A stretch of DNA of 64,000 nucleotides, taken from positions 2,852,001-2,916,000 of the forward strand of contig NZ_QCXS01000002.1 of NCBI RefSeq assembly GCF_003260015.1. The letters run 5' to 3'. The stretch's first letter is position 1. Each line of letters begins with the position of its first letter. The notes below the pieces were generated by a model. It was not told where the DNA came from. It did no database searches and saw only the letters and a list, made by a program, of their open reading frames with translations. Position numbers and translations under genes: made by a program. Shown one piece after another: positions 16,323 through 27,250 of this stretch. Origin of the DNA: Nakamurella deserti. GTDB taxonomy: Bacteria > Actinomycetota > Actinomycetes > Mycobacteriales > Nakamurellaceae.

Positions 16323-18197
16323 CTACTCTGCCAGCCGGGACTCCAGTGCCGCCAGTTCCTCGCGCAGCGCGCCCGGAACCGTGTCACCCAGGAACTGGAA
16401 CCACTCCTTGATGAGCGGTACCTCGGCGCTCCACTCGGCCCTGTCGACCCGGGTCGCCTGCTTGACCTGCGCGGAGGTCAGGTCGAGTCCGTCGACGTCG
16501 AGGCCACCGGGCGTGGGGATCTTCCCGATGGCGGTGGGCTCCGCGTCGGCGGTGCCGTCGAGACGGTCGACGATCCACTTCAGCACGCGGGAGTTCTCGC
16601 CGAACCCGGGCCACAGGAAGCCGCCGTCGGCGTCGCGACGGAACCAGTTGACGTAGAACACCTTCGGCAGCAGCGCGGCGTCGGTGCGGTCGGCCATGCT
16701 CAACCAGTGGTCCAGGTAGTCGCCGGCGTCGTAGCCGATGAACGGCAGCATCGCCATCGGGTCGCGCCGCACCACACCCACCGCGCCGGTCGCGGCCGCC
16801 GTCGTCTCCGACGACAGGGTGGCGCCCATGAACACGCCGTGCTGCCAGGAGTAGGCCTCGGCGACGAGCGGGATGGTGGTCTTGCGGCGGCCGCCGAAGA
16901 TGATCGCCGAGATCGGCACGCCCTGCGGCGAGTCGTACTCGTCGGCCAGGATCGGGCACTGCGTGATGGGCGTGCAGAACCGCGAATTCGGGTGCGCGGC
17001 GGGCTGTCCGGCCGAGGGCAGGGTGTTGCCGTCGGTATCGAGGCCGGAGGGGGTCCACTCCCGACCCTTCCAGTCGGTGAGGTGCGCGGGCGCCTCCTCG
17101 GTCATGCCCTCCCACCAGACACCGCCGTCGTCGGTGGCGGCGACGTTGGTGAAGACGGAGTTGCCGGCGGCGATGGTGCGCATCGCGTTCGGGTTGGTGT
17201 GCCATCCGGTGCCCGGCGCCACCCCGAACAGGCCGAACTCGGGGTTGGTGGCGTAGAGCCGGCCGTCCTCGCCGAAGCGCATCCAGGCGATGTCGTCACC
17301 CAGCAGCTCGGCCTTCCACCCCGGGATGGTCGGCTCGATCATCGCCAGGTTGGTCTTCCCGCACGCGCTGGGGAACGCCGCCGCCACGTAGCGGACGTCG
17401 TTCGTCGGCCCGGTGAGCTTGAGGATCAGCATGTGCTCGGCCAGCCAACCCTCGTCGCGCGCCATCGCCGAGGCGATCCGCAGCGAGTAACACTTCTTCC
17501 CCAGCAGCGCGTTCCCGCCGTACCCGGAGCCGAACGACCAGATGGCGCGCTCCTCGGGGAAGTGCGAGATGTACTTCGTGTCGTTGCAGGGCCACGGAAC
17601 GTCCTGCTCACCCTCGCCCAGCGGGGCGCCCAGCGAGTGCAGCGCCTGGACGTAGGGGCCGGTGCGCTCGATGACGCGCAGCGCCTCGGTGCCGACACGG
17701 GTCATGATGCGCATCGAGCCGACGACGTACTCGGAGTCCGTCAGTTCCACGCCCAGCTTCGGGTCGGCCGCGTCCAACGGGCCCATGCAGAACGGGATGA
17801 CGTACATCGTCCGGCCGGCCATGCACCCGCGGTAGAGCTCGGTCATCAGCGACTTCATCTCCGCCGGTGCCATCCAGTTGTTGGTCGGACCGGCGTCCCG
17901 CTCGGCGACCGAGCAGATGAACGTCCGGTCCTCGACCCGGGCGACGTCCGTGGGATCGGACTCGGCCAGGTACGACCCGGGGATGGTCTCCAGCTCGGTG
18001 AAAGTCCCTGCCGCGACCAGCTTCTGCGCCAGGGTCCGCCACTGCTCCTCGCTGCCGTCGACCCAGACGATCGCCGCCGGCGTCGTCAGCGCGGCGACCT
18101 CGGCCACCCACTGCGCGAGTCCCTCGTGGGTGGTGCCGGTGACGGCGGGTGCCGGGGCGTTCGCGGTGGACTGGGGCGAGGCGATGACAGCGGTCAT
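16323..18197 (-). CDS. pckG: Phosphoenolpyruvate carboxykinase (GTP)
   Basis: 624 residues; ATG at 18197 with GAGGAGAA upstream. It is the GTP-type enzyme: the kinase-1 loop [15 protein letters not shown] with the reactive Cys, [18 protein letters not shown], and the N-terminal substrate segment [20 protein letters not shown]. It interconverts oxaloacetate plus GTP with PEP, CO2 and GDP, feeding gluconeogenesis in the cytoplasm. Actinobacteria typically use this GTP form. The 450-base upstream region is unusually AT-rich for the window, with short inverted repeats, suggesting a regulated promoter. It is monocistronic by spacing. Confidence 0.96.
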   Translation of the reverse strand: MTAVIASPQSTANAPAPAVTGTTHEGLAQWVAEVAALTTPAAIVWVDGSEEQWRTLAQKLVAAGTFTELETIPGSYLAESDPTDVARVEDRTFICSVAERDAGPTNNWMAPAEMKSLMTELYRGCMAGRTMYVIPFCMGPLDAADPKLGVELTDSEYVVGSMRIMTRVGTEALRVIERTGPYVQALHSLGAPLGEGEQDVPWPCNDTKYISHFPEERAIWSFGSGYGGNALLGKKCYSLRIASAMARDEGWLAEHMLILKLTGPTNDVRYVAAAFPSACGKTNLAMIEPTIPGWKAELLGDDIAWMRFGEDGRLYATNPEFGLFGVAPGTGWHTNPNAMRTIAAGNSVFTNVAATDDGGVWWEGMTEEAPAHLTDWKGREWTPSGLDTDGNTLPSAGQPAAHPNSRFCTPITQCPILADEYDSPQGVPISAIIFGGRRKTTIPLVAEAYSWQHGVFMGATLSSETTAAATGAVGVVRRDPMAMLPFIGYDAGDYLDHWLSMADRTDAALLPKVFYVNWFRRDADGGFLWPGFGENSRVLKWIVDRLDGTADAEPTAIGKIPTPGGLDVDGLDLTSAQVKQATRVDRAEWSAEVPLIKEWFQFLGDTVPGALREELAALESRLAE

Positions 18198-18647
18198 GGC
18201 GAAGGTTCTCCTCGGTGGCGGGGGTACGGGATGGCGTGCCCGACGTCGTCGGCGGGGGAGCGGGAGGTCCGGGCGGTGTTCTACCGGAGGTGATGAACGA
18301 CCTAACCACGTCGAATGGCGCACCACGATGCCTGAATATGTCGGACAGCCCACAGAATCGAGAAAGTAGATCGATTCAGAACGTCATGTTCGATTTTGTT
18401 TGTTCGCTTTCGTTTGATCTTGGGCTGGGATGTCCGACCTGCGGTAACGACTGTGGGCCAGCTCGCAGTCACACATCAACGACCACAACGGACACAAGTC
18501 GGCGCCCGTCGGTCATCCTGTGGCAGCATCCCGTTCACCATCTTTGTCAGGACAAAGAATGGGCACGCCGAAATGCTCGCGGATTCTCGCGGGCCATTCG
18601 GGAATGATCCGGAATCATTTCCGGATCGTGGGTGGGCCGGGACCGGC
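18198..18647. other. AT-rich control region upstream of pckG
   Basis: 450 bases. From about 18290 to 18500 the sequence has a clearly lower GC content than its neighbours. Inverted repeats include GAATCG/CGATTC (18355-18360 and 18372-18377) and the imperfect dyad GAACGTCATGTTC just after. A plus-strand frame of 105 codons can be read from 18293, but its codon use is unlike real genes here. The right end holds the pmbA hairpin. Confidence 0.45.
18606..18627 (-). terminator. Perfect 9-bp hairpin after tldE/pmbA
   Basis: GATCCGGAA (18606-18614), a four-base loop, and TTCCGGATC (18619-18627) form a perfect stem 20 bases past the tldE stop. The overlapping AATGAT/ATCATT pair (18603-18619) offers an alternative fold. 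It is probably a terminator. Confidence 0.5.
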
Positions 18648-20018
18648 TCAGCGGGCCTGTGACACCGAGGACATGTTGAACCCGTCGACCCGCACGGCGG
18701 GCATGGATGTGCGGGTGAACCAGTCCGACCACTCGCGCGGCAGTGTCCGCTCCGACGCGCTGACCTGCCGCGCCTGCCGGAGGACGTCCAGCGGCGACAT
18801 GTTGAACCGGAAGTTGTTCACCGCGCCGACGATCTCGCCGTTCTCCACCAGGAAGACGCCGTCCCGGGTCAGTCCGGTGAGCAGCAACGTCATCGGGTCG
18901 ACCGTGCGGATGTACCAGAGCGAGGTCAACAGCAACCCACGTTCGACTCCGCGGACCAGGTCGGTGGGCGACAGCGCCGGGTCGCCGCCCGTCAGCAGCA
19001 GGTTGTCGGCGGGCGGCCGGAACGCCGCACCGTATTCGCGCGCCGATGCCCGGGTGTGGATCAGGCCGCTGATCACCCCGTCGGAGACGAGCTCGGAACG
19101 GTCCACCGGCGCGCCGTTGTCGAACACCGAGACCTCGTCGCCCGACCCGGCCGCGACCACGAACGGCGCCGACCGGATCGGATCCACGGTGGGATCGGAG
19201 AACAACGTCAGCGGCAGCCCGGTGAGCCGCTCCCCCAGCTTGGTACCGCCACCGGGGGCCGAGAACGCGGAGCGCCCCTCGTACGCGGGCCGCGCACCGG
19301 CCGACCACGCCTGGTAGATCAGCAGATCGGCCACCGCGGTGGGCGGCAGCACGGTGTCGTACCGGCCCGCCGGCAGGTCGATCGCCCGCTCGGCCCAGCC
19401 CAGCCGCTCCGACAGCGCATCGGCCAGCCCGGCGACGTCCACGTCGGTGAAGTCGTCGGTGGACCGGCCCGCCCACGCCGAGCGGGCCAGATCGGCCGAC
19501 TTGGCGTTGACCTCGACGGTGCCCGTGGGCTGGACCCAGCGCCGGCGCAGACCCGTCGACGACCCCAGGTACAACGTCGCCGTCTCGTGCCGGGCGAACC
19601 CGTAGAGGATCTGACCACGGCTGGTGGCCGCGTCGAAAGCCGTTGCCAGCGAGGGGATCAAGGTGTCGTAGACGCCGAACCCGGACGGCGCCGGCGGCAA
19701 CCCGAAGTCGTCGTCGGCGGACCCGGTGACCAAGTCCGACGCGTCCCGGGCCGGACCGGCGTCGCGGGCCGACCGCTCCGCGGCACGGACGGCCGCCTCG
19801 ATGTCGGCGGGGTCGGCGGACGTGGACTCGACGGTGCCGGCGGACTCCCCCACCACGGCCACCACGAACCAGCTCAACGCCTCGGTGGCGCCACTGGTGG
19901 TCACCGTGTTGTTGGCCCACCGGATGTTGGCCGTCCGGAGGCTGGTGACCACCACGATGCAGCCGTCGGTCCGGGACGCAGCCAGCGCGCGTTCGACGAT
20001 CTCCTGGGGGGTGCTCAC
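18648..20018 (-). CDS. pmbA: TldE/PmbA family subunit of the TldD-TldE protease
   Basis: 456 residues from the GTG at 20018, chosen for the GAAGGTGAG ribosome site six bases before it; a GTG at 20048 is also in frame. The PmbA/TldD fold is recognisable from the N-terminal helix-strand pattern (EIVERALAASRTDGCIVVV) and the C-terminal barrel, with GDPALSPTDLVRGVERGLL and NFRFNMSPLDVL. Family knowledge: TldE lacks the metal-binding motif and pairs with TldD to form a processive peptidase acting on unfolded or modified peptides. It lies 49 bases downstream of tldD on the same strand, so the two are one operon. Confidence 0.88.
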   Translation of the reverse strand: MSTPQEIVERALAASRTDGCIVVVTSLRTANIRWANNTVTTSGATEALSWFVVAVVGESAGTVESTSADPADIEAAVRAAERSARDAGPARDASDLVTGSADDDFGLPPAPSGFGVYDTLIPSLATAFDAATSRGQILYGFARHETATLYLGSSTGLRRRWVQPTGTVEVNAKSADLARSAWAGRSTDDFTDVDVAGLADALSERLGWAERAIDLPAGRYDTVLPPTAVADLLIYQAWSAGARPAYEGRSAFSAPGGGTKLGERLTGLPLTLFSDPTVDPIRSAPFVVAAGSGDEVSVFDNGAPVDRSELVSDGVISGLIHTRASAREYGAAFRPPADNLLLTGGDPALSPTDLVRGVERGLLLTSLWYIRTVDPMTLLLTGLTRDGVFLVENGEIVGAVNNFRFNMSPLDVLRQARQVSASERTLPREWSDWFTRTSMPAVRVDGFNMSSVSQAR

Positions 20019-20067
20019 GGCCGGCTCACCTTCGTCTGAATGGGTCACTGCTCGACTCCCGGCCCGC

Positions 20068-21606
<1,539 letters not shown>

Positions 21607-21738
21607 GGACCCACCCTAGCCACCGCGTCCCGGCCCGGCGCGGCGGCGACACCGGGCGGCGGCCCCGGACGGCGGACCGGGCACCGGCGTGCCCAACCCC
21701 GGGAACCCGGACCGCCGTCCAGGTGGGACCATCGGTAC

Positions 21739-23235
21739 ATGGCTGAGATAACCGCGCAGACGATCGCCTACCCCGCCCTCGGATCGCGGCCCTCGCGCCG
21801 GGACGCCGAGCACATCGACCCGCACGTCGTCACCCTGTTCGGCGCGACCGGCGACCTGGCCCGCCGCAAGCTGCTGCCCGGGCTCGCCCACCTGGCGTTG
21901 TCCGAGCTGGCCCCGGACATCCAGGTGGTGGGCACGTCGCTGGAGGAGTTCGACGACGCCAGCTTCCGCGCCTTCGCCCGGCAGGCCATCACCGAGTTCG
22001 GCACCCACACGCTCAGCGAGGAGCAGTGGGAGACCTTCGCGGCCAAGCTCTGCTACGTCCCGCAGTCGGCCGGTCCCGAGGCGCTGGCCGCCGCGGTCGA
22101 GCAGGCCGAGGCCGCCCTCGGACCCGACGTGCGGCGGCTGCACTACCTGAGCGTCCCCCCGAAGGCCGCACTGGCGGTGATCACGATGCTGGAGGACGCC
22201 AAGCTCGTCGAGCGCTCCCGCATCGTCATGGAGAAGCCGTTCGGCACCGACCTGGAGAGCGCCGTGGCGCTCAACGCCGAGGTCCACCAGACGTTCAAGG
22301 AGAGTCAGGTCTTCCGGATCGACCACTTCCTGGGCAAGGAGGCCGCGCAGAACATCCTGGCGTTCCGCTTCGCCAACGGCCTGTTCGAGCCCATCTGGAA
22401 CCGCAACTTCATCGACCACGTGCAGATCGACATCCCCGAGCAACTCGGGCTGGACCGCCGGGCGGGTTTCTACGAGTCGACCGGCGCGTTCAAGGACATG
22501 GTGGTGACGCACCTGTTCCAGGTGCTCGCCTTCGTCGCGATGGAACCACCGACGGCGCTGGAGCCCCGGGCCATCAGCGAGGAGAAGAACAAGGTCTTCC
22601 GCTCGATGCTGCCGATCAACCCCGCGGAGGTGGTCCGCGGGCAGTACCAGGGCTACCGCCGCGAGGACGGCGTCGCCCGGGAGTCCGACACCGAGACGTT
22701 CATCGCCATGAAGGTGGCCATCGACAACTGGCGCTGGGCGGGGGTGCCGTTCTACCTGCGGACCGGCAAGAAGATGGCGGAGGGCCAGCGGATCATCTCC
22801 ATCGCCTTCAAGGAGGCGCCGAAGTCGATGTTCCCGGCCGGCTCCGGTGTGGGGTCACAGGGGCCCGACCACCTGACCTTCGATCTGGCCGACGAGAGCA
22901 AGGTGTCGCTGTCCTTCTACGGCAAACGGCCGGGCCCGGGGATGCGGCTGGACAAGCTGTCCATGCAGTTCTCCACCCACGACACCGAGCGCGCCGGTGA
23001 CGTCCTGGAGGCCTACGAGCGGCTCATCCTGGACGCCATGCGCGGGGACCGGACGCTGTTCACCACCGCCGAGGGCATCGAGAGCCTCTGGGAGCGGTCG
23101 ATGCCGCTGCTGGACGACCCGCCCGAGGTCAAGATGTACCCGCCGGGCAGCTGGGGACCGAACGCCATCCACCAGCTGATCGCCCCGCACGCCTGGCGGC
23201 TGCCGTTCGAGCGGGCCTGGCGCGGACCGCGCTGA
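21739..23235 (+). CDS. zwf: Glucose-6-phosphate 1-dehydrogenase
   Basis: 498 residues. NADP site LFGATGDLARRKLLPGL near residue 35, and the signature RIDHFLGKEAAQN near 195 with the catalytic His. Other family markers are IVMEKPFGTDL, FYESTGAFKDMV and VPFYLRTGKKM. It oxidises glucose 6-phosphate to 6-phosphogluconolactone, opening the oxidative pentose phosphate pathway. The usual actinobacterial neighbours (tal, opcA, pgl) are absent, so this may be a second copy or a relocated gene. A perfect 14-bp hairpin follows the stop. Confidence 0.95.
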   Translation: MAEITAQTIAYPALGSRPSRRDAEHIDPHVVTLFGATGDLARRKLLPGLAHLALSELAPDIQVVGTSLEEFDDASFRAFARQAITEFGTHTLSEEQWETFAAKLCYVPQSAGPEALAAAVEQAEAALGPDVRRLHYLSVPPKAALAVITMLEDAKLVERSRIVMEKPFGTDLESAVALNAEVHQTFKESQVFRIDHFLGKEAAQNILAFRFANGLFEPIWNRNFIDHVQIDIPEQLGLDRRAGFYESTGAFKDMVVTHLFQVLAFVAMEPPTALEPRAISEEKNKVFRSMLPINPAEVVRGQYQGYRREDGVARESDTETFIAMKVAIDNWRWAGVPFYLRTGKKMAEGQRIISIAFKEAPKSMFPAGSGVGSQGPDHLTFDLADESKVSLSFYGKRPGPGMRLDKLSMQFSTHDTERAGDVLEAYERLILDAMRGDRTLFTTAEGIESLWERSMPLLDDPPEVKMYPPGSWGPNAIHQLIAPHAWRLPFERAWRGPR

Positions 23236-23240
23236 CCGTC

Positions 23241-23275
23241 GCCGCCGGGCGGACGGCCGGCGTCCGCCCGGCGGC
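23241..23275 (+). terminator. Perfect 14-bp hairpin after zwf
   Basis: GCCGCCGGGCGGAC (23241-23254) pairs exactly with GTCCGCCCGGCGGC (23262-23275) around a 7-base loop, starting six bases after the zwf stop. It is a convincing stem for a GC-rich terminator, without a U-tract. Confidence 0.6.
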
Positions 23276-23319
23276 GGGCACCCTTGACCGGCCGCACCGG
23301 CCCGGCCAGGATGCAGCGC

Positions 23320-24390
23320 ATGGATCTGCTGCCCGGTGTGCGCTCCGTCCAGGTCGACACCGAGCGGCTGCGGGTGCACCTGCTGGAGAGCGGTCCCGCG
23401 GACGGGGTGCCGCTGGTGCTGCTGCACGGGAATCTGTCGACCGGCCGGTTCTACGAGCACCTGATGCCCCGGATCCCGGACACCTACCGGGTTCTCGCGC
23501 CGGACATGCGTGGCTTCGGCGACACCGAGCCACTGCCGCTGGACGCCACCCGCGGCCTCACCGACTGGGCCGACGACCTCGCCGCCCTGCTGGACGCTCT
23601 CGGGATCGACCGGCCACCGCATCTGGTCGGCTGGTCGACCGGAGCCGCCGCCATCACCGCGTTCGTCCGGACCCGGCCGGCCGCGTCGCTGACCTTCCTG
23701 GATCCGGTGTCGCCGTACGGCTACGGCGGTGTCCGCCGCGACGGCACACCGAACGCCGACGACCACGCCGGGTCGGGCGCGGGCAGCGTCAACCCGCAGC
23801 TCGTCGCGTCGCTGGCCCGCCACGACGACGACCCCGGGAATCCGTTCTCCATCCGCAATGTCATGCGCTCGCTGTTCTTCGCGCCCGGGTTCACGCTGCC
23901 GGCCGAGCGGGAGGACGTCCTCGTCGCCGAGATCCACAAGACGCTGCTGGGTGACGACGGCTATCCCGGTGACGCCGCCACCTCACCGCACTGGCCGGGG
24001 GTCGCGCCCGGGGTCCGCGGGATCGCCAACGCGTTGTCGCCGAAGTACTGCCGCTGGGACGACATCGTGGACCTCGACCCGAAGCCGCCGGTGCTGTGGA
24101 CGCACGGCGCCCTGGATCTGGTCGTGTCCGACGCCTCGCCGTTGGACTTCGGGGTCCTGGGTGCGCAGGGCCTGGTGCCCGGCTGGCCGGGTGCGCACGA
24201 GTTCCCCGTGCAGCCTCAGGTCACCCAGATCCGGGACGTGCTGCAGCGCTACGCCGCCGCCGGCGGCAGCGTCCGCAGCGAGATGTTCGAGGGTTCCGCC
24301 CACGGCCCGTGCATCGATGCCGAGGACCGCTGGCTCGCGGTGCTGCTCGCCTTCCTCGCCGACGTCCGCGCCGTGGACACCGTGTCGTGA
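23320..24390 (+). CDS. Alpha/beta hydrolase
   Basis: 356 residues from the ATG at 23320, with AGGA eight bases upstream; an ATG nine bases earlier is possible. The alpha/beta-hydrolase fold shows an oxyanion loop LLHGNLSTGRFYEHL, DMRGFGDTEPL, the nucleophile elbow GWSTGA (Ser near 110), an acid region around WTHGALDLVVSD, and a late EGSAHGPC with the likely catalytic His. The long insertion between about 140 and 250 is a lid domain. The substrate is unknown; esterase, lactonase or C-C hydrolase activity are all possible. It overlaps the next hydrolase by four bases, so the two are coupled. Confidence 0.82.
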   Translation: MDLLPGVRSVQVDTERLRVHLLESGPADGVPLVLLHGNLSTGRFYEHLMPRIPDTYRVLAPDMRGFGDTEPLPLDATRGLTDWADDLAALLDALGIDRPPHLVGWSTGAAAITAFVRTRPAASLTFLDPVSPYGYGGVRRDGTPNADDHAGSGAGSVNPQLVASLARHDDDPGNPFSIRNVMRSLFFAPGFTLPAEREDVLVAEIHKTLLGDDGYPGDAATSPHWPGVAPGVRGIANALSPKYCRWDDIVDLDPKPPVLWTHGALDLVVSDASPLDFGVLGAQGLVPGWPGAHEFPVQPQVTQIRDVLQRYAAAGGSVRSEMFEGSAHGPCIDAEDRWLAVLLAFLADVRAVDTVS

Positions 24391-25352
24391 CCGGGACGGA
24401 CCGGTACCGCACCCTGGACGTGCCGGTGCGCGGCGGTGAGCTGCGGCTGGGCGTCTGGGAACCGGCCGGCGCCGACGGCCGGGCACCCACGGTCGTCGCC
24501 GTGCACGGGGTGACCGCGTCGCACCGCTGCTGGTCGATGGTGGCCGACCGGCTGCCGCAGGTGCGGATCGTCGCTCCCGATCTGCGCGGCCGTGGCCGCT
24601 CCGCCGGCCTGCCCGGGCCGTACGGGATGGCGGGTCACGCCGACGACATCGCCGCCGTGCTGGACGCGCTCGAGGTTCCGACGGCCACGGTGGTCGGCCA
24701 TTCGATGGGCGGTTTCGTGGCGGTCGCGCTGCGCAGCCGGCACCGGGCGCGGGTCCCGGCGGTCGTGCTGGTGGACGGGGGCCTACCGCTGCCGCCCGGC
24801 CCGCCGGGTCTCACCGACGACGAGCGGTCGACCGCGCTGCTCGGACCGGCCAAGGCCCGGTTGACCATGACCTTCCCCGACCGCGCGAGCTACCGCGACT
24901 TCTTCCGCGCGCACCCGGCGTTCGCCGGTGGGTGGAACGACGCGGTGGCCGACTACGTCGACTACGACCTCACCGGTGCCCCGCCCGAGCTGCGGCCGTC
25001 CACCCCGGTCGCGGCGTTGACCGCGGACACGGCCGACCTGTGGGGCCGGTGGTTGCCGGCCGCGCTGGACGACCTGCCCGTCGGTACCACGGTGTTGCGG
25101 GCACCCCGCGGTCTGCAGGGTGAGGAGCCGGGGATGTACCCGCCGGAATGGGCCGGCTCGGTCGTCGCCGGCCGGCCCTCGCTGACCCTGCGCGACGTGC
25201 CGGGCGTGAACCACTACACGATCCTGTTCAGCGACCGCGGCGCCGCGGCGGTCGCGGACGCCGTGCGGTCGGCCGTCGGTACGGTCTCCGCGGCTGAGCG
25301 CGGAGCCGGCGAGCCGTCGGCGTGGGACTCTTCACCGGCCCCGGACCCGTGA
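24387..25352 (+). CDS. Alpha/beta hydrolase, second of a coupled pair
   Basis: 321 residues from a GTG whose sequence GTGA contains the stop of the preceding gene. Motifs are AVHGVTASHRCW (oxyanion loop), PDLRGRGRSAGL, the nucleophile elbow GHSMGGFVAVAL (Ser near 105), and VNHYTILF near 285 with the catalytic His. It is clearly a different subfamily from its neighbour, so the pair is not a recent duplication. The function is unassigned; the family includes esterases, haloperoxidase-like enzymes and epoxide hydrolases. Confidence 0.82.
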   Translation: MTGTDRYRTLDVPVRGGELRLGVWEPAGADGRAPTVVAVHGVTASHRCWSMVADRLPQVRIVAPDLRGRGRSAGLPGPYGMAGHADDIAAVLDALEVPTATVVGHSMGGFVAVALRSRHRARVPAVVLVDGGLPLPPGPPGLTDDERSTALLGPAKARLTMTFPDRASYRDFFRAHPAFAGGWNDAVADYVDYDLTGAPPELRPSTPVAALTADTADLWGRWLPAALDDLPVGTTVLRAPRGLQGEEPGMYPPEWAGSVVAGRPSLTLRDVPGVNHYTILFSDRGAAAVADAVRSAVGTVSAAERGAGEPSAWDSSPAPDP

Positions 25353-25418
25353 CGCACAGCTGACGTCTCCCGACGAGCGACCCCCGACGCCCACCGGCCG
25401 ACGAGGCACACTGGATCC

Positions 25419-26075
25419 GTGGACCTGCCCATGTTCCCGCTCGGCAGTGTCCTGCTGCCCGGCCAGCTGCTGCCGCTGCACATCTTCGAGGCGCGCTACC
25501 AGGCGATGCTCGAGCACTGCCGGGAGCACGGCGACGAGTTCGGCGTGGTGCTGATCGAGCGCGGGCACGAGGTGGGCGGCGGGGACATCCGGTCCGACGT
25601 CGGCACCGTGGCCCGCATCCTGGACGCGCACCTGGCCGCCCCGGGGCACTGGACGGTGGTCGCCGCCGGTGTCCGCCGCATCCGGGTCCGCCGCTGGCAT
25701 CCCGACGAACCGTGGCCGCACGCCGACGTCACCCCGCTGGTGGACACCGACGAGGGACCGGTGGACGCCCTCGGACGCAACGTCGGCGAACGCTGGACGG
25801 GGGTGCTGAACCGGCTCACCGTCGTCGCCGACATCGCCACGACCATGGGCGACGAGTCCTACGCCGGCATGCCCGACGTGGCCGACGACCCCCGGCTGGG
25901 CAGTTTCCAGGTCGCGGCGCTGTCGCCACTGGGCGCGTTCGACCGGCAGAAGATCCTGGCCACGACGAGTCTGGACCGGCGCATCGACCTGCTGATCGAG
26001 ATGCTCGACGACGTCATCGTGACGCTGCGGGCGGCGCGGACGCTGGGTGGCGACGCCAGTCCCTTCGCGGGCTGA
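25419..26075 (+). CDS. LON N-terminal (substrate-binding) domain protein
   Basis: 218 residues from a GTG at 25419. It starts DLPMFPLGSVLLPGQLLPLHIFEARY, the hallmark first strand and helix of the LON substrate-binding domain, and continues with EFGVVLIERGHEVGG and DVGTVARI. There is no ATPase or protease domain, so this is the stand-alone form widespread in actinobacteria. A helical C-terminal half (about 110-210) matches the helical extension of that domain. Its exact role is unknown; a chaperone-like or adaptor function is assumed. It lies 66 bases after the hydrolase pair and may share their transcript. Confidence 0.85.
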   Translation: MDLPMFPLGSVLLPGQLLPLHIFEARYQAMLEHCREHGDEFGVVLIERGHEVGGGDIRSDVGTVARILDAHLAAPGHWTVVAAGVRRIRVRRWHPDEPWPHADVTPLVDTDEGPVDALGRNVGERWTGVLNRLTVVADIATTMGDESYAGMPDVADDPRLGSFQVAALSPLGAFDRQKILATTSLDRRIDLLIEMLDDVIVTLRAARTLGGDASPFAG

Positions 26076-26289
26076 CCCCGCAGGGGTGGTCCCTGACCAC
26101 GGGTCGGTGCGCCCCCGACGGCGGCCGGGGTCGTCTCCCCCGCGCGGCGGACACCACGACACGACCTTCGACCGATGAAACCCCGGCGCCGATACGGCAG
26201 AGTTCTCGCCGGTGACGGACCCGGGAACGGAACGGCACCACACCGACCGGCACTCCCGCCACCGATCACCTCGCAAAGGGGATGACACC

Positions 26290-27246
26290 ATGATCGAAGC
26301 CGTAGGCCTCACGAAGAGGTACGGCGCCACGCTGGCGGTGGACGACCTGTCGTTCAGCGTCCGACCGGGAGTCGTCACCGGCTTCCTCGGACCCAACGGC
26401 GCGGGCAAGTCCACCACGATGCGGATGATCCTCGGGCTGGACAACCCGAGCGCCGGCCGGGCGCTGATCGACGGCGTCCCCTACTCCCGGATCAAGAACC
26501 CGCTGACCCGCATCGGCTCACTGCTCGACGCCAACTGGATCCACCCCAACCGCAGCGGCGGTGCCCATCTGCGCTGGATCGCCGCCTCCAACGGCATCCC
26601 GCGGTCGCGGGTCGACGAGGTGCTCGACACCGTCGGTCTCACCGCGGTGGCCGGCAAGGGCGCCGGGAAGTACTCGCTCGGCATGAAGCAGCGCCTCGGC
26701 ATCGCTGGTGCCCTGCTGGGCCGCCCCGAGATCCTGATGTTCGACGAACCGGTGAACGGCCTCGACCCCGAGGGCATCCTCTGGATCCGCAACTTCATGA
26801 AGTCGCTGGCCGCCGAGGGCAAGACCGTGCTCGTCTCGAGCCACCTGCTGTCCGAGATGGCCCTCACCGCCGACCATCTCGTCGTCATCGGCCGGGGGAG
26901 GCTGATCGCGGACTCGTCGACGAAGGACTTCATCGCCAACGCGACCTCGAGCTCGGTCCGGGTCCGCTCCCCGCAGCTGGCCCGGTTGCAGGAGGTCCTG
27001 GCCGGTGCCGGCATCCAGACGACCGCCGACGCCGACGGTCTCACCGTCGGCAACGCCCCGATCGAGCGGATCGGTGAGCTGGCCGCCGCGAACGGCCTGA
27101 CTCTGCACGAACTGTCGATCCGACGTGGTTCGCTGGAGGACGCCTTCATCAGCCTCACCGGTGGCGCCGTGGAGTACGCCGCCCACCCCGACGCCGGTCA
27201 CGGCACCACCGCAGCCGCGCTGCCCGGCTCGCCCGAAGGAAGGTGA
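26290..27246 (+). CDS. ABC transporter ATP-binding protein
   Basis: 318 residues; ATG at 26290 with AAAGGGG upstream. One nucleotide-binding domain: Walker A GPNGAGKS near 40, signature YSLGMKQRLGIAGAL, Walker B ILMFDEPVNGLDPEG, and a switch His in SSHLL. The C-terminal extension (about 220-300) is that of drug- or bacteriocin-type exporters (CcmA/YxlF-like). It powers the permease encoded four bases downstream. It probably exports a drug, peptide or lipid, or confers self-protection; the substrate is unknown. No regulator is adjacent. Confidence 0.92.
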   Translation: MIEAVGLTKRYGATLAVDDLSFSVRPGVVTGFLGPNGAGKSTTMRMILGLDNPSAGRALIDGVPYSRIKNPLTRIGSLLDANWIHPNRSGGAHLRWIAASNGIPRSRVDEVLDTVGLTAVAGKGAGKYSLGMKQRLGIAGALLGRPEILMFDEPVNGLDPEGILWIRNFMKSLAAEGKTVLVSSHLLSEMALTADHLVVIGRGRLIADSSTKDFIANATSSSVRVRSPQLARLQEVLAGAGIQTTADADGLTVGNAPIERIGELAAANGLTLHELSIRRGSLEDAFISLTGGAVEYAAHPDAGHGTTAAALPGSPEGR

Positions 27247-27250
27247 ACCG

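Noticed and set aside
18293-18607. Plus-strand frame of 105 codons in the AT-rich region upstream of pckG, with a GGAGG just before the ATG
   Set aside because: The ribosome-site spacing is too short, third-position GC is far below that of real genes here, the product has no recognisable domain, and the frame overlaps the tldE hairpin.
21607-21738. A tRNA or small RNA gene in the gap before zwf
   Set aside because: I looked for cloverleaf arms and T-loop sequence and found none; the gap is plain GC-rich sequence.
23284-23319. Longer start for the first alpha/beta hydrolase
   Set aside because: The extension encodes a Gly/Arg-rich segment without family resemblance, and the best-spaced ribosome site serves the ATG at 23320.
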